Notes: generated by a model not told the origin, from the sequence alone. Positions 8,519-16,510 are shown, counted from the first letter of the stretch. The stretch: 64,000 nt of DNA from Actinomadura sp. K4S16 (GCF_008327685.1 NZ_BDDE01000014.1:124001-188000), one strand, 5' to 3'. Translations and numbers: made by a program.

Positions 8519-9049
8519 ATGACCCGCATACCCACCGCCCTGCCCGCACGTACGGCTCGCGTGCTGGCCATGGGGTCGGCGCTCCTCGCCCTCACCGCGG
8601 CAAGCGTCGCCGTGGCGGGCGCGGCGGACGCGGCGCCCCGAGACGCCGCGGCCCCGTCCGGCACCACCGCGGCCCTCAAGGTGCGCCAGACCTACCAGAA
8701 CGACGCGACCAAGCGTTGCCTGGACGACCACGGAGGCATGGGGAACCTGCGCACGTTCCCCTGCAACAACTCCAACTTCCAGAAGTGGGAGGTCTTCGTC
8801 GTGGGCGACGCCCGCGTCCTGAAGAACGTCGCCACCGCGCGTTGCCTCGACGACCACGGGGACATGGGGAACCTGCGCACCTTCCCCTGCAACAACTCCA
8901 ACTTCCAGAAGTGGCGCATCGCCCCGTACGAGGGAGGCGCCATCCAGATCAAGAGCGTGGCGACCGACCGGTGCCTGGACGACCACGGGGACGAGAGCCA
9001 CCTGCGCACCTGGCCCTGCAACTGGCAGCACTACCAAGCCTGGCGCTGA
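8519..9049 (+). CDS. Secreted ricin B-type lectin with three near-identical lobes
   Basis: The 176-residue protein has a Sec signal peptide (about residues 1-40, cleaved after an ADAAP-like site) and a single beta-trefoil. Each lobe carries R-C-L-D-D-H-G and ends in a Q-x-W-like motif (FQKW, FQKW, YQAW). The lobes repeat every 42 residues, and the first two are nearly identical in DNA over 75 bp (8714-8788 and 8840-8914). Such R-type domains bind sugars, and here the lectin stands alone without a catalytic domain. ATG 8519 is set by GAAGGGA at 8503-8509. It diverges from the SARP-type regulator, which may control it. Confidence 0.88.
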   Translation: MTRIPTALPARTARVLAMGSALLALTAASVAVAGAADAAPRDAAAPSGTTAALKVRQTYQNDATKRCLDDHGGMGNLRTFPCNNSNFQKWEVFVVGDARVLKNVATARCLDDHGDMGNLRTFPCNNSNFQKWRIAPYEGGAIQIKSVATDRCLDDHGDESHLRTWPCNWQHYQAWR

Positions 9050-9071
9050 TCGGGGGCCGTCAGGCTGACGT

Positions 9072-9101
9072 GGCGGTGCGGCCCGACCTGGCCGCACCGC
9101 C
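9072..9101. terminator. Perfect 12-bp hairpin after the lectin gene
   Basis: GGCGGTGCGGCC at 9072-9083 pairs exactly with GGCCGCACCGCC at 9090-9101 across a 6-base loop. It lies 22 bp past the lectin stop, between convergent genes. Confidence 0.8.
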
Positions 9102-9144
9102 TCGGCCGAGGTCGCCCGCCGCCGGATTGCCGGTGCTGGGGACT

Positions 9145-9178
9145 AGGAGCGCCGGGCCGTCGAGGGTCCGGCGCTCCT
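9145..9178. terminator. Second hairpin between convergent genes
   Basis: AGGAGCGCCGG at 9145-9155 pairs with CCGGCGCTCCT at 9168-9178. It is nearer the end of the minus-strand DUF1579 gene and probably terminates it. Confidence 0.7.
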
Positions 9179-9214
9179 GGTCGTTCTGGATGGCAGAGAC
9201 GGGTCCGAGGGGTC

Positions 9215-9685
9215 TCAGAGGCGGGTCATGGTGGACTGGTATCCGCCGCCGCCCGGGTAGACCCATTCGCCGGTGACGGTTGCGCCGTCGGCGCTGAAGG
9301 TGCCTTCGAAGTAGGCGGGGCCGCCCCGGACGCCGCCCCAGATGGTCAGCTTGCCGCCGGTCAGCTCGTCGCCGGTCAGCTCGTAGACGTAGTCGAAGGT
9401 GTTGCCGAGCGAGTCGTAGTACCGCGACACCACCTCCTCGCCGGTGGGCTCGCCGAACGGGCGGAGCTTGCCGATCACTTCCATGCCGGTGACGGGCTCG
9501 CCGGACTGGATGAGGTCGACGTGCTGGAGCAGGAAGTGGCGGCCCGGCATCCACTCGTAGCGCACCGTCCCTTCGGCTCCCCCGGTGACCTTCCAGGTGC
9601 CGACCAGGCGATCAAGGGCCTGCACCTCGGCGCTCGGCTGCGCGGCCTCGTTCGTGGCGGGCTCGCTCGTGGTGGGCTCGGACAT
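9215..9685 (-). CDS. DUF1579 family protein
   Basis: This 156-residue cytosolic protein matches the DUF1579 family: an N-terminal LDRLVGTWKVTGG segment, then EWMPGRHFLLQHVD, GMEVIGKLRPFGEPTG, YYDSLGNTFDYVYEL and a final GEWVYPGGG strand. The fold is a beta-barrel resembling lipocalin or START-type cavities, and the ligand is unknown. GAGGAGG lies 5 bases before the ATG. It is transcribed alone and converges on the lectin gene. Confidence 0.88.
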   Translation of the reverse strand: MSEPTTSEPATNEAAQPSAEVQALDRLVGTWKVTGGAEGTVRYEWMPGRHFLLQHVDLIQSGEPVTGMEVIGKLRPFGEPTGEEVVSRYYDSLGNTFDYVYELTGDELTGGKLTIWGGVRGGPAYFEGTFSADGATVTGEWVYPGGGGYQSTMTRL

Positions 9686-9840
9686 CGCGTCCTCCTCTGT
9701 GTAGGTGGTCGCGGGTACCTCGGAGCGACTCGGTCGGTTCTGACAGCGCTCATCTGTGACCTAGGTCACTTTCTGATGGTGTCGAGATCCTGGACGCGGG
9801 TCCGAGGTAGCGGCGAGACCCGTCGACAGAGGAGGAATCC

Positions 9841-10198
9841 ATGGCCGCCGCCATCGCCCCGTCGTCCCGCGCTGTTCCCGATGGATCCGGAGAACGGCTT
9901 TCCGGCCGGCACCCCGGAGGGGCCCGTCGCCCGGATGTCCTGGCACGGTGTCGCGCATTCGGTCGCGGCTGCCGTCGCCTTCACCGCGCTGGCCATCGCG
10001 GCCGTCATGATGACCGTCTGCTGCGTGCGCCGGCGGGCCGTGTGGCCGGCCGTGCTGAACGGCGCCGTGGCGCTCGTCCTGCTGGTGCCGATGTCACCGG
10101 ACCACATGAGCCTGCAGATCGCGCTCAACGGCCTGGTCGCCTTCAGTTGGACGACCGCCGTCGCGGTGTCCGTGCACCGCCCGTCATACCCGGCTTGA
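9841..10198 (+). pseudogene. DUF998 family membrane protein, internally deleted
   Basis: A strong ribosome-binding site (GAGGAGG at 9831-9837) precedes ATG 9841, which opens a frame reading MAAAIAPSSRA. About 35 bases later a different frame carries the typical C-terminal half of DUF998: FPMDPENGFPAGTPEG, then SWHGVAHSVAAAVAF and two more helices, ending at TGA 10198. DUF998 proteins are about 200 residues with 5-6 helices; the middle 70-100 residues are missing here and the two ends are out of frame. The simplest reading is an internal deletion of coding sequence. The start-site frame runs on to 10260 with no recognisable product. Confidence 0.7.
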
Positions 10199-10256
10199 CC
10201 TGGTTAGACGGCTGGAACCCGGTCCCGCACACTGGTGAGGCAAGGAGAGGATCGCC

Positions 10257-10628
10257 ATGAAATACCTGCTGCTCAGCTACACCCCGGCCGCCGCCTGGGA
10301 CGCCGCGACCGCCGACACCCCGTCGGAGGAGGCGCTCGCCGCGTTCGCCGCGTACCAGGAGTTCCAGCGGGAACTGACCGAGACCGGCGAGTTCGTCGCC
10401 GGCGAGGGCCTCGGCCATCCGGTGGTGAGCACCACGGTCCGCAGGGGACCGGGCGGCGTGGTCGCGACCGACGGGCCGTTCGCCGAGCTCAAGGAGGTCC
10501 TGGCCAGCTTCGCCGTGGTCGACGTGACCGGCCGGGAGCGCGCCGTGGAGATCGCCTCGCGGATCGTCGAGGTGCTCGGCGAGCCGATCGAGATCCGGCC
10601 GATCATGGGGGAGGAGTTCACGGCGTGA
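10257..10628 (+). CDS. YciI-like (YCII-related) protein
   Basis: The 123-residue protein has the ferredoxin-like YCII fold: MKYLLLSYTP at the start, the central EFVAGEGLG and DGPFAELKEVLASFAVVD segments, and a C-terminal GEPIEIRPI strand. Such proteins are repeatedly encoded just before large ECF sigma factors, as here, where the next gene starts inside this stop codon (GTGA overlap). The family is thought to act as a small enzyme or sensor for the sigma factor, but this is unproven. AAGGAGAGG at 10242-10250 gives a clear start. Confidence 0.92.
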   Translation: MKYLLLSYTPAAAWDAATADTPSEEALAAFAAYQEFQRELTETGEFVAGEGLGHPVVSTTVRRGPGGVVATDGPFAELKEVLASFAVVDVTGRERAVEIASRIVEVLGEPIEIRPIMGEEFTA

Positions 10629-11866
10629 ACGGCGAGGTCGAGCATCTGCTGCGCACGGAGGCGCCGCAGGTGCTCGGCGCCCTGGTGCGGCGCTTCGGCC
10701 GCTTCGACATCGCCGAGGACGCCGTCCAGGAGGCGCTGCTGGCCGCGGGCCGGGACTGGTCCGCCCACGGCGTGCCGAGCGATCCGCGGAGCCGGCTGAT
10801 CAGGATCGGCTACCGGCGGATGGTCGACCTGCTCCGCTCCGACCAGGCCCGGCGCCGGCGCGAGACCGAAGCCGGGATGGCGGAGCTGGCCATGCGGGAA
10901 CCGTCCCGCCAGGCCGGTCCCCCGCAGGAGATGGACGACAGCCTCACCCTGCTGATGCTGTGCTGCCACCCCGCGCTGAGCACCACGTCCCAGGTCGCGC
11001 TGACCCTGCGTGCGGTCGGCGGCCTGACGACCGCCGAGGTCGCGCACGCCCTCGGCACGTCCGAGGCCACCATGGGCACGCGGATCAGCCGCGCCAAACA
11101 GCAGCTCGCCCGTGCCGGCGCCCGCTTCACCCCGCCGACCGACGCCGACCGGGACGCTCGGACGGCCGCCGTGATGCAGGTGCTCTACCTCGTCTTCAAC
11201 GAGGGCTACACGGCCACGGCGGGTCGCGAGCTCGCCCGCGTCGACCTGACCCGGGAGGCGATCCGGCTGGCCCGCATGCTCCGCGCCTCGCTCCCGGACG
11301 ACGCCGAGGCGACCGGCCTGCTGGCGTTGATGCTGCTCACCGACTCACGGCGGGACGCGCGCACCGGCGCCGACCACGAACTCGTGCCGCTGGACGAGCA
11401 GGACCGCGCGCGGTGGGACCCCGAGCTGATCCGCGAGGGCACCGAGCTGATCGACAGCGTCTGGAACCGCGGTGCGGCGGGCCCGTACCGGCTTCAGGCG
11501 GCCATCGCGTCCGTGCACGCGGCGGCGGCGTCGCCGCAGGAGACCGACTGGCCGCAGATCGCGATGCTGTACCTCTGGCTCGAACGGCTCGTCCCCACCG
11601 CGCCCGTCCGGCTCAGCCGCGTGGTGGCGGTCGCCCAAGCGTACGGACCGGCCCGAGGGCTGGCCCTTCTGGACGATCTCAACAGCCGGCACCACCTGGA
11701 CCGGGAGCCCCTGACCCGGCAACGTGAACGTGCGGTACGCGCCCACCTCCTCCAGATGACCGGCGACACCGCCACCGCAGCCGACCTGTACCGCCAGGCG
11801 GCCGCCCTGACCGGCAACCAGGTCGAACAGCGCTACCTGCTCGCCAAAGCCGACCGCCTCGCCTGA
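10625..11866 (+). CDS. ECF sigma factor with DUF6596 C-terminal domain
   Basis: This 413-residue sigma factor (ECF41/42-like long form) has region 2 at about 8-75 (LVRRFGRFDIAEDAVQEALL), region 4 at about 115-165 (LTTAEVAHALGTSEATMGTR) and a long C-terminal helical DUF6596 domain from about 185. That domain includes VLYLVFNEGYTAT, VLLL-type segments and an ARGLALLDDL stretch. In such sigma factors the C-terminal domain controls activity without a classical anti-sigma factor. GTG 10625 overlaps the YciI stop, so the pair is one operon. Targets are unknown. Confidence 0.92.
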   Translation: MNGEVEHLLRTEAPQVLGALVRRFGRFDIAEDAVQEALLAAGRDWSAHGVPSDPRSRLIRIGYRRMVDLLRSDQARRRRETEAGMAELAMREPSRQAGPPQEMDDSLTLLMLCCHPALSTTSQVALTLRAVGGLTTAEVAHALGTSEATMGTRISRAKQQLARAGARFTPPTDADRDARTAAVMQVLYLVFNEGYTATAGRELARVDLTREAIRLARMLRASLPDDAEATGLLALMLLTDSRRDARTGADHELVPLDEQDRARWDPELIREGTELIDSVWNRGAAGPYRLQAAIASVHAAAASPQETDWPQIAMLYLWLERLVPTAPVRLSRVVAVAQAYGPARGLALLDDLNSRHHLDREPLTRQRERAVRAHLLQMTGDTATAADLYRQAAALTGNQVEQRYLLAKADRLA

Positions 11867-12190
11867 CCCCGGATGATGAACGGAAGCGGGCCACTGCCGT
11901 CGCGCTCGGTCGGTGTCCCGTATGAGGCAGGACGTCCGCCGTCGCAGGACCGTGGCCAGTGCGCTGCGGCCAGTCGTCCAGGTAGTGCGACGCGGCAGAC
12001 GCTGCGCGGCAAGGTCGCGGTGGTGAGCGGATGACCACCCAGGACGTGGAGGCGATCACGCCACAGACGCTCATCCGGTCGGTGGTTCGCTGAACGCCCG
12101 GCCCTCGTTGAAGGCGGCTGTGGGCTCCCCGCCGCCCCTCTGCATCGAGATATCGTGGTCCGTCGGTTTGATTGACGAGGGGATGGGCGC
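11867..12190. other. Interval without a supported gene
   Basis: This 324-bp region follows the sigma factor gene. A short frame from ATG 12031 ends at TGA 12093 (20 codons) and could be the tail of a decayed gene, but it has no recognisable domain. Codon bias is weak in all frames. The 3' end holds the promoter and a 13-bp repeat in front of the ArsR gene. Confidence 0.45.
12166..12178. promoter_or_regulatory. 13-bp direct repeat, copy 1 (ArsR operator candidate)
   Basis: GTTTGATTGACGA lies 12 bp before the ArsR-type start codon. An identical copy spans the stop of the same gene at 12518-12530, just upstream of the oxidoreductase. Two exact copies in front of two adjacent genes suggest a shared binding site. 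Confidence 0.5.
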
Positions 12191-12523
12191 ATGGCGGCGG
12201 TGGCGGAGTTGGGTGCCGAGGAGCTGATCGAGGCGTTCAAGGCCCTCGGGAATCCCGCGCGATTGCAGATCATGCAGTGGCTCAAGGACCCCGAGAGGCA
12301 CTTCGGCGATTGGGAGCCGATCGCGGACCGCCAGGCGGTCGGCGTGTGCGTCACGCACATCCAGGCGAAGGCGGGGCTCGCCCAGTCGACCGTGTCCAGC
12401 TACATGAGCACGCTCGAACGGGCCGGGCTGGTGCGTTCCACCCGGGTGGGCAAGTGGACCCACTACCGGCGCGACGAGGAGCGGGTGGCGCGACTGGCGG
12501 AGGCGCTCGCCATCACCGTTTGA
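12191..12523 (+). CDS. ArsR/SmtB-type winged-helix regulator
   Basis: This 110-residue dimeric regulator begins with a helix, then ALGNPARLQIMQWL, a central loop (residues 38-55) and the recognition part GLAQSTVSSYMSTLERAGLV, followed by a wing (TRVGKWTHYRR). A single Cys in VGVCVTHIQ occurs in the loop, but no metal-binding ELCVCDL motif is seen. It therefore more likely senses a redox or organic signal than a metal. It probably controls the oxidoreductase 34 bp downstream; the repeats around both genes support this. Confidence 0.9.
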   Translation: MAAVAELGAEELIEAFKALGNPARLQIMQWLKDPERHFGDWEPIADRQAVGVCVTHIQAKAGLAQSTVSSYMSTLERAGLVRSTRVGKWTHYRRDEERVARLAEALAITV

Positions 12524-12543
12524 TTGACGAATCGCGATATGTC
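12518..12543. promoter_or_regulatory. 13-bp repeat copy 2 plus 18-bp imperfect palindrome
   Basis: The repeat GTTTGATTGACGA recurs at 12518-12530. It overlaps a palindrome at 12526-12543 in which the outer GAC/GTC and the inner ATCGCGAT match, 14 of 18 positions in all. The site ends 14 bp before the oxidoreductase ATG, a usual place for repressor binding. Confidence 0.5.
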
Positions 12544-12557
12544 GATATGATTTCCTC

Positions 12558-13247
12558 ATGTCGACTCCTGATGCCGCGCCCAGTGCCCTGATCGTCCACG
12601 CGCACCCCGAACCCGCCTCGTTCACCTCCGCCCAGATGGCGACCGCGGCGCAGGCCCTGTGCGACGCCGGATACCGGGTCGACGTCCTCGACCTCTACGC
12701 CGACGCATGGGCCCCGACGCTCGTCCGCGATGAGTTCGCAGGGGTGGAAGGCCACTTCAAGCCGCAGGCCGAGCAGATGCGCGCGGTCAGGGACGGGACG
12801 CTCGACGCGGCCGTCCAGGCGCACCTTGACCGGTTGCTCGCCGCCGACCTGCTGGTGTTGTCGTTCCCGATGTGGTGGTTCTCGCTGCCCGCCATCCTCA
12901 AGGGATGGGTGGACCGGGTCTTCGTGATGGGCGCGGTCTTCGGCGGGGACCACGGGCTCTTCGAGGACGCGGCGCTCGTCGGAAAGCGGGCGATGCTGCT
13001 GTTCACGACCGGCGGGTCCAGGGAGTCGTTCCGGCCTGGCGGCGCCTTCGGCCCGATGGACGACTTCCTGTTCCACATCCACCGCGGAATGCTGGAGTTC
13101 GTCGGCTACCAGGTGCTCGACCCGGTGGTCACCTACGGCGCGGCCCACATGAACGACCAGGAACGGGCGGCGGCGTTGGACGTGGTCAGAGAGTCCGTCA
13201 AGCGTGTCGCGACGGATTCCCGGTCACGCGACGTCTCATTGGTGTGA
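12558..13247 (+). CDS. NAD(P)H-dependent oxidoreductase (quinone reductase-like flavodoxin fold)
   Basis: The 229-residue protein belongs to the NQO/MdaB flavodoxin-like family. It shows ALIVHAHPEPASFTSAQ (FMN/FAD phosphate loop), a DVLDLYADAW strand, LLVLSFPMWWFSLPAILKGW (the conserved WW-S-P-A-L-K-W region) and LLFTTGGS. It probably performs two-electron reduction of quinones or related electrophiles in the cytosol. It follows the ArsR-type gene on the same strand. Its last 12 bases overlap the convergent alpha/beta hydrolase gene, so the two cannot both have long 3' untranslated regions. Confidence 0.9.
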   Translation: MSTPDAAPSALIVHAHPEPASFTSAQMATAAQALCDAGYRVDVLDLYADAWAPTLVRDEFAGVEGHFKPQAEQMRAVRDGTLDAAVQAHLDRLLAADLLVLSFPMWWFSLPAILKGWVDRVFVMGAVFGGDHGLFEDAALVGKRAMLLFTTGGSRESFRPGGAFGPMDDFLFHIHRGMLEFVGYQVLDPVVTYGAAHMNDQERAAALDVVRESVKRVATDSRSRDVSLV

Positions 13248-14126
13248 GTCGACCTCAGCGGTGAACTGCAGGACGCGTTCGTTGACGCGGTCGGCGCATT
13301 GGCCGGAGATGGCGTGCGTCGCTTCGGGCCACAGTTCCGCCTGGACGTGCGGGATCAATCGGCGGGCTCGTTCCTGGGCGGTCGCGGGATCGTGGATGAC
13401 GCTGCGGCCGGCGACGACGGCGAGGACCGGCATGGGCAGCGAACGGAGTGAGTCGTCCTTGAACAGGGCGGGTTGCGGTGTCGCCTTGCGGTACCCGCGC
13501 ATCGCCGCGTCGATGACCCGGCCGACCGGCTCCGCGAGCGGGTCGGTGCCCTGGCCGTCGATGTAACGCAGGAAGCGTGGCGTCGCCCACCGGGACAAAC
13601 CCGGGATCAGGGTGGGCACCGTGCGCAGGATCAGGCCGAGCGGCATGCGGGCGAGCGTGTTGATGGGATCGAGCAGCGTCGCCGAAGCCACCCGCTGAGG
13701 ACGCCGGACGGCCAGGTTGCAGGCCGTCCAGCCGCCCATGGAGACACCGACCAGATGGGCGCGGGCCAGGCCGAGGCCCTCCAGCGTCTGGTCAAGCCAA
13801 GCGGCCTGGTCGTCGGCGTTCCGTATGGGAGCCGTCTGGACGCCGGCCCCGGCTTCGCCCAGGAGGTCGACGGAGAAGACGGTGCGGCGCTGGGCGAGCG
13901 GCTCGATGTTGGGCTCCCAGGAGACCGTCGTCCCGTTGGTGCCGTGCAGGAGGACGAGCGGCACGCCGGGCGCGGACCCGAACCGGTACACGCGGACCTC
14001 ACCGAACGCCGTACCGACGTCGTGGACCCCGGCCGGTTCCGGCAGGAGCCGCATTCCTTCCGAGTAGGCCTCGCGGAAGCGCCGCTCCGCGTCCGGAGAC
14101 AGGAACCGGCCGACCCGCTCGGACAT
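13236..14126 (-). CDS. Alpha/beta hydrolase
   Basis: This 296-residue hydrolase has the oxyanion motif LLHGTNG, the nucleophile elbow GVSMGG with its Ser at about residue 135, an acid region VLAVVAGRSVIHDPA and a C-terminal EATHAISGQ with the likely catalytic His. It has no signal peptide. A cap domain lies between about residues 160 and 220. The substrate is not predictable. GGAGGGG is 5 bases before the ATG. The gene converges on and overlaps the preceding oxidoreductase by 12 bp. Confidence 0.9.
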   Translation of the reverse strand: MSERVGRFLSPDAERRFREAYSEGMRLLPEPAGVHDVGTAFGEVRVYRFGSAPGVPLVLLHGTNGTTVSWEPNIEPLAQRRTVFSVDLLGEAGAGVQTAPIRNADDQAAWLDQTLEGLGLARAHLVGVSMGGWTACNLAVRRPQRVASATLLDPINTLARMPLGLILRTVPTLIPGLSRWATPRFLRYIDGQGTDPLAEPVGRVIDAAMRGYRKATPQPALFKDDSLRSLPMPVLAVVAGRSVIHDPATAQERARRLIPHVQAELWPEATHAISGQCADRVNERVLQFTAEVDSHQ

Positions 14127-14250
14127 GGCACCCCTCCGCGACCACCGAAATGAGATCGCCCAGCGTATCCGTCCCGTGACGGACGGCGTTCCGGCCCGCT
14201 CCCGGTCCCGCGATCGTCGCGCCGTGACCGGATGCGTGTGGACACCGCGA

Positions 14251-14796
14251 TCACTTCAGCACGCGGAACCGGAGGTCGGTGAGCCCGCCCGTCTCGCCGA
14301 GTTCGGTGCGTTCAAGGTCTACTCGGAGCGTTGGGTCGGAGACCAGGCGCACGCCGTCGCCGAGCAGGACGGGGGCCAAGTGCACGAGGATCTCGTCGAG
14401 CAGTCCGGCCTTCAGGCATTGGCGGGCGACGTCCGCGCCGAAGACCACGACGTCGCGTCCGTCGGCCGCCTCGCGCGCCGCGGCGAGGCCCGTTTCGATC
14501 GCACCGGCCAGGAACGTGATCGACGGATCGGCGGCCTCCGGCGCGGACCGGTGCGTCATGACGAACACCGGCCCGCGCCAGGCCCCGCCGTAGACGCCGT
14601 CGAGCCCGTTGTAGCGCTCCATCGCCACGTCGTACCAGTTGCGTCCGGCCAGCAGGGCTCCGGTCGTGCGGACCACCTCCCGCGCCGAGGCGGGCATCCG
14701 ATCCGCGTGCCCGGAGACGAAGTCCATCGACTCACCCGGTCCGGTGATGAATCCGTCGAGCGACATCGTGATGTGCCAGCGCACGAGACCTGTCAT
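14251..14796 (-). CDS. Dihydrofolate reductase-like (RibD C-terminal) protein
   Basis: The 181-residue protein shows ITMSLDGFITGPGESMDFV, LLAGRNWYDVA, VFVMTHR and DVVVFGADVARQCLKAGLLDEI. This is the DHFR/RibD-C reductase fold typical of actinobacterial stand-alone members, which use NADPH on undefined substrates. ATG 14796 is selected by AGGAGC 5 bases upstream; a longer upstream frame is unsupported. It is probably monocistronic. Confidence 0.9.
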   Translation of the reverse strand: MTGLVRWHITMSLDGFITGPGESMDFVSGHADRMPASAREVVRTTGALLAGRNWYDVAMERYNGLDGVYGGAWRGPVFVMTHRSAPEAADPSITFLAGAIETGLAAAREAADGRDVVVFGADVARQCLKAGLLDEILVHLAPVLLGDGVRLVSDPTLRVDLERTELGETGGLTDLRFRVLK

Positions 14797-15037
14797 CGCT
14801 GCTCCTGGGCTCGCATGGATGGTCTGGATGTGTCCGTCCGGAACGATCCCACATGCCCCGGACACTCTCGTGCGGATGGAGCCGGACGCATGGTGCTGAG
14901 GGGAGGTGGTCTGTGCGATGTGTGGCGCGCGATGGCCACGGCCGCTGTCCGCGGCGTCATGTGCGAGCGCCGACAACAGGAGGCGCGCGCCCGGGCGGCC
15001 TCCGACCGGTGCGCACGCCTCCGCGCCTCCGCATGCC

Positions 15038-15856
15038 TCAGCGGGTGCCGAAGTTCTGCGTCCAGTAGGGGGTTCCGGCCTTGAGCGTGACGCCCACGCC
15101 GATGTTCTTGAACTTGCAGTTCAGGATGTTGGCCCGATGGCCGGAGCTGTTCATCCACGCCGACATCACGGCGGCGGGGGTCCGCTGGCCGTAGGCGATG
15201 TTCTCGCCGTAGGTGGACCAGCGGTAGCCGGCGGCGGTGATCCGGTCGCCGGGGTTCTTGCCGCTGGGGTTGGTGTGGTCGAAGAAGTTGCGGGCGACCA
15301 TGTCGTTCGAGTGGCCCTGCGCGGCGGCCTGGAGCCGGGAGTCGACCGTCAGTGCGCCGCATCCGTTCTTGGCGCGCTCGGCGTTGGTCAGGGAGACGAC
15401 CTGCTGGGCGAGCGTGCCGCCGCCGCTGCCGCCGCCGGGTGCCGTGGAACGGGGCACCTGCGTGGTCGGCCGCTTCTTCTTCGGCGGACGCTTCGTGGTG
15501 TGCTTCGCGGGCTTCTTCGCCACGGTCGAGCGCTTGGCCGTCTTGGCGGCCTTGGGCTTGGCGGCCGTCACGTTCGTCTTGGCGGGGGACGGCGAGGCGG
15601 GCGCGGGTGCCGCGTGGTCGGCGACCGGGCGGGAGTCGGCCGGGCCCTCGGAAGAGCCGGTGAGGCCGTAGGCGATCCCGCCGGTCAGGGCGAGCACGCT
15701 CGCGCTCGCTCCGATGGCGGCCCACCACCGCCCGCTCGGACGCGACGCCCGTCCGCTCGGACGCGGCGCCTGTTCGCTCGGACGCGGCGCCCGTCCGTAG
15801 CTCCCGCGGCGCGTCCGGGGGCTCCGTCTCGACCCCGTGTTGTTCCTCTCGCTCAC
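15038..15856 (-). CDS. Membrane-anchored CAP (SCP/PR-1) domain protein
   Basis: The 272-residue protein has a short basic cytoplasmic N-terminus built from heptad repeats (APRPSEQ, APRPSGR, ASRPSGR), one membrane helix at about 46-66 and a Lys/Ala/Pro-rich wall-spanning linker (about 85-145, PAKHTTKRPPKKKRP). A CAP domain follows from about 150 (LTNAERAKNGCGALTVDSRL, the HSNDM segment, the GENIA motif, SSGHRANIL). Bacterial CAP domains are exported and their biochemical role is unsettled. The start is GTG. Its 5' coding repeats are described separately. Confidence 0.92.
   Translation of the reverse strand: MSERNNTGSRRSPRTRRGSYGRAPRPSEQAPRPSGRASRPSGRWWAAIGASASVLALTGGIAYGLTGSSEGPADSRPVADHAAPAPASPSPAKTNVTAAKPKAAKTAKRSTVAKKPAKHTTKRPPKKKRPTTQVPRSTAPGGGSGGGTLAQQVVSLTNAERAKNGCGALTVDSRLQAAAQGHSNDMVARNFFDHTNPSGKNPGDRITAAGYRWSTYGENIAYGQRTPAAVMSAWMNSSGHRANILNCKFKNIGVGVTLKAGTPYWTQNFGTR
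15729..15791. repeat. Three tandem 21-bp repeats in the CAP gene
   Basis: Units at 15729-15749, 15750-15770 and 15771-15791 share the core GCTCGGACGCG(A/G)CGCC. They encode heptapeptides in the cytoplasmic tail of the protein and keep the frame. Confidence 0.9.
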
Positions 15857-15997
15857 GTAAGCCTGCCTTCATGGGTTCCAGGTGAATTGCCGGACACCTG
15901 GGAGACCCTCGGGCCCTGTACGGATAACAGAAACCGCGTCCGGAATCTGAAGATCAGGCTTCACCTGGGAGGACGTGCGAGCGGCTCGGGTCGGTCG

Positions 15998-16444
15998 TCA
16001 GGAGATGCGAGCGTCGTAGTTCTCGCGGTTCGCCTGGACCTCGTCCATGTGCGTCTGCGCCCAGCTTCGGAGCCCGCGCGTCATGTTGTGCAGCGAGAGT
16101 CCGAGGTCGGTCAGCTCGTAGGAGACGGTGACGGGGACCGTCGGCGTCACGGTACGGGTCAGCAGACCATCGCGCTCAAGCGACCGCAGCGTCTGGGTCA
16201 GCATCTTCTGGCTGACCCCGGCCAGAAGACGAGAGATCTCGGAGTAGCGCATCGCCTTCGGAGCGTCCGCGTGTGCTGCACCGGCCTGGCCGGCGCCGTC
16301 GTCGCCGCCCAGCGCACACAGGATCAGGACCACCCATTTGTTCGAGATCCGGTCGAGCAGCTTCCGGCTGGGGCATGCCGCCAGGAACGCGTTGTACTCG
16401 ACCTTGGCCTGATCCCTCTTCTGTGCCGCCTTCATCGTCGTCAC
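15998..16444 (-). CDS. HxlR-family winged-helix regulator
   Basis: This 148-residue regulator has the family pattern: an N-terminal CPSRKLLDRISNKWVVLILCAL helix pair, the MRYSEISRLLAGVSQKMLTQ recognition region, LRSLERDGLLTR and a wing (VSYELTDLGLSL). A 19-residue Gly/Ala/Asp insertion (GGDDGAGQAGAAHADAPKA) lies between the first helix pair and the recognition region, which is longer than usual. The first Cys of the family, often a redox or aldehyde sensor, is present. GTG 16444 is chosen because GAGAGG is 8 bases before it; GTG 16453 and ATG 16435 are alternatives. It is divergent from the aldo-keto reductase it likely controls. Confidence 0.9.
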   Translation of the reverse strand: MTTMKAAQKRDQAKVEYNAFLAACPSRKLLDRISNKWVVLILCALGGDDGAGQAGAAHADAPKAMRYSEISRLLAGVSQKMLTQTLRSLERDGLLTRTVTPTVPVTVSYELTDLGLSLHNMTRGLRSWAQTHMDEVQANRENYDARIS

Positions 16445-16475
16445 TGATGGCACCTCTCACCGACGGGTGGGTTAC

Positions 16476-16510
16476 GCACTCCAGAGTGCCTACTTCCTGA
16501 TGGGAAGTAG
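16476..16510. promoter_or_regulatory. Two abutting perfect palindromes (HxlR operator candidate)
   Basis: GCACTC-CA-GAGTGC at 16476-16489 is followed at once by CTACTTCC-TGATG-GGAAGTAG at 16490-16510. Both arms are perfect. They lie between the divergent HxlR gene and the aldo-keto reductase gene, where a dimeric regulator should bind. Confidence 0.65.
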
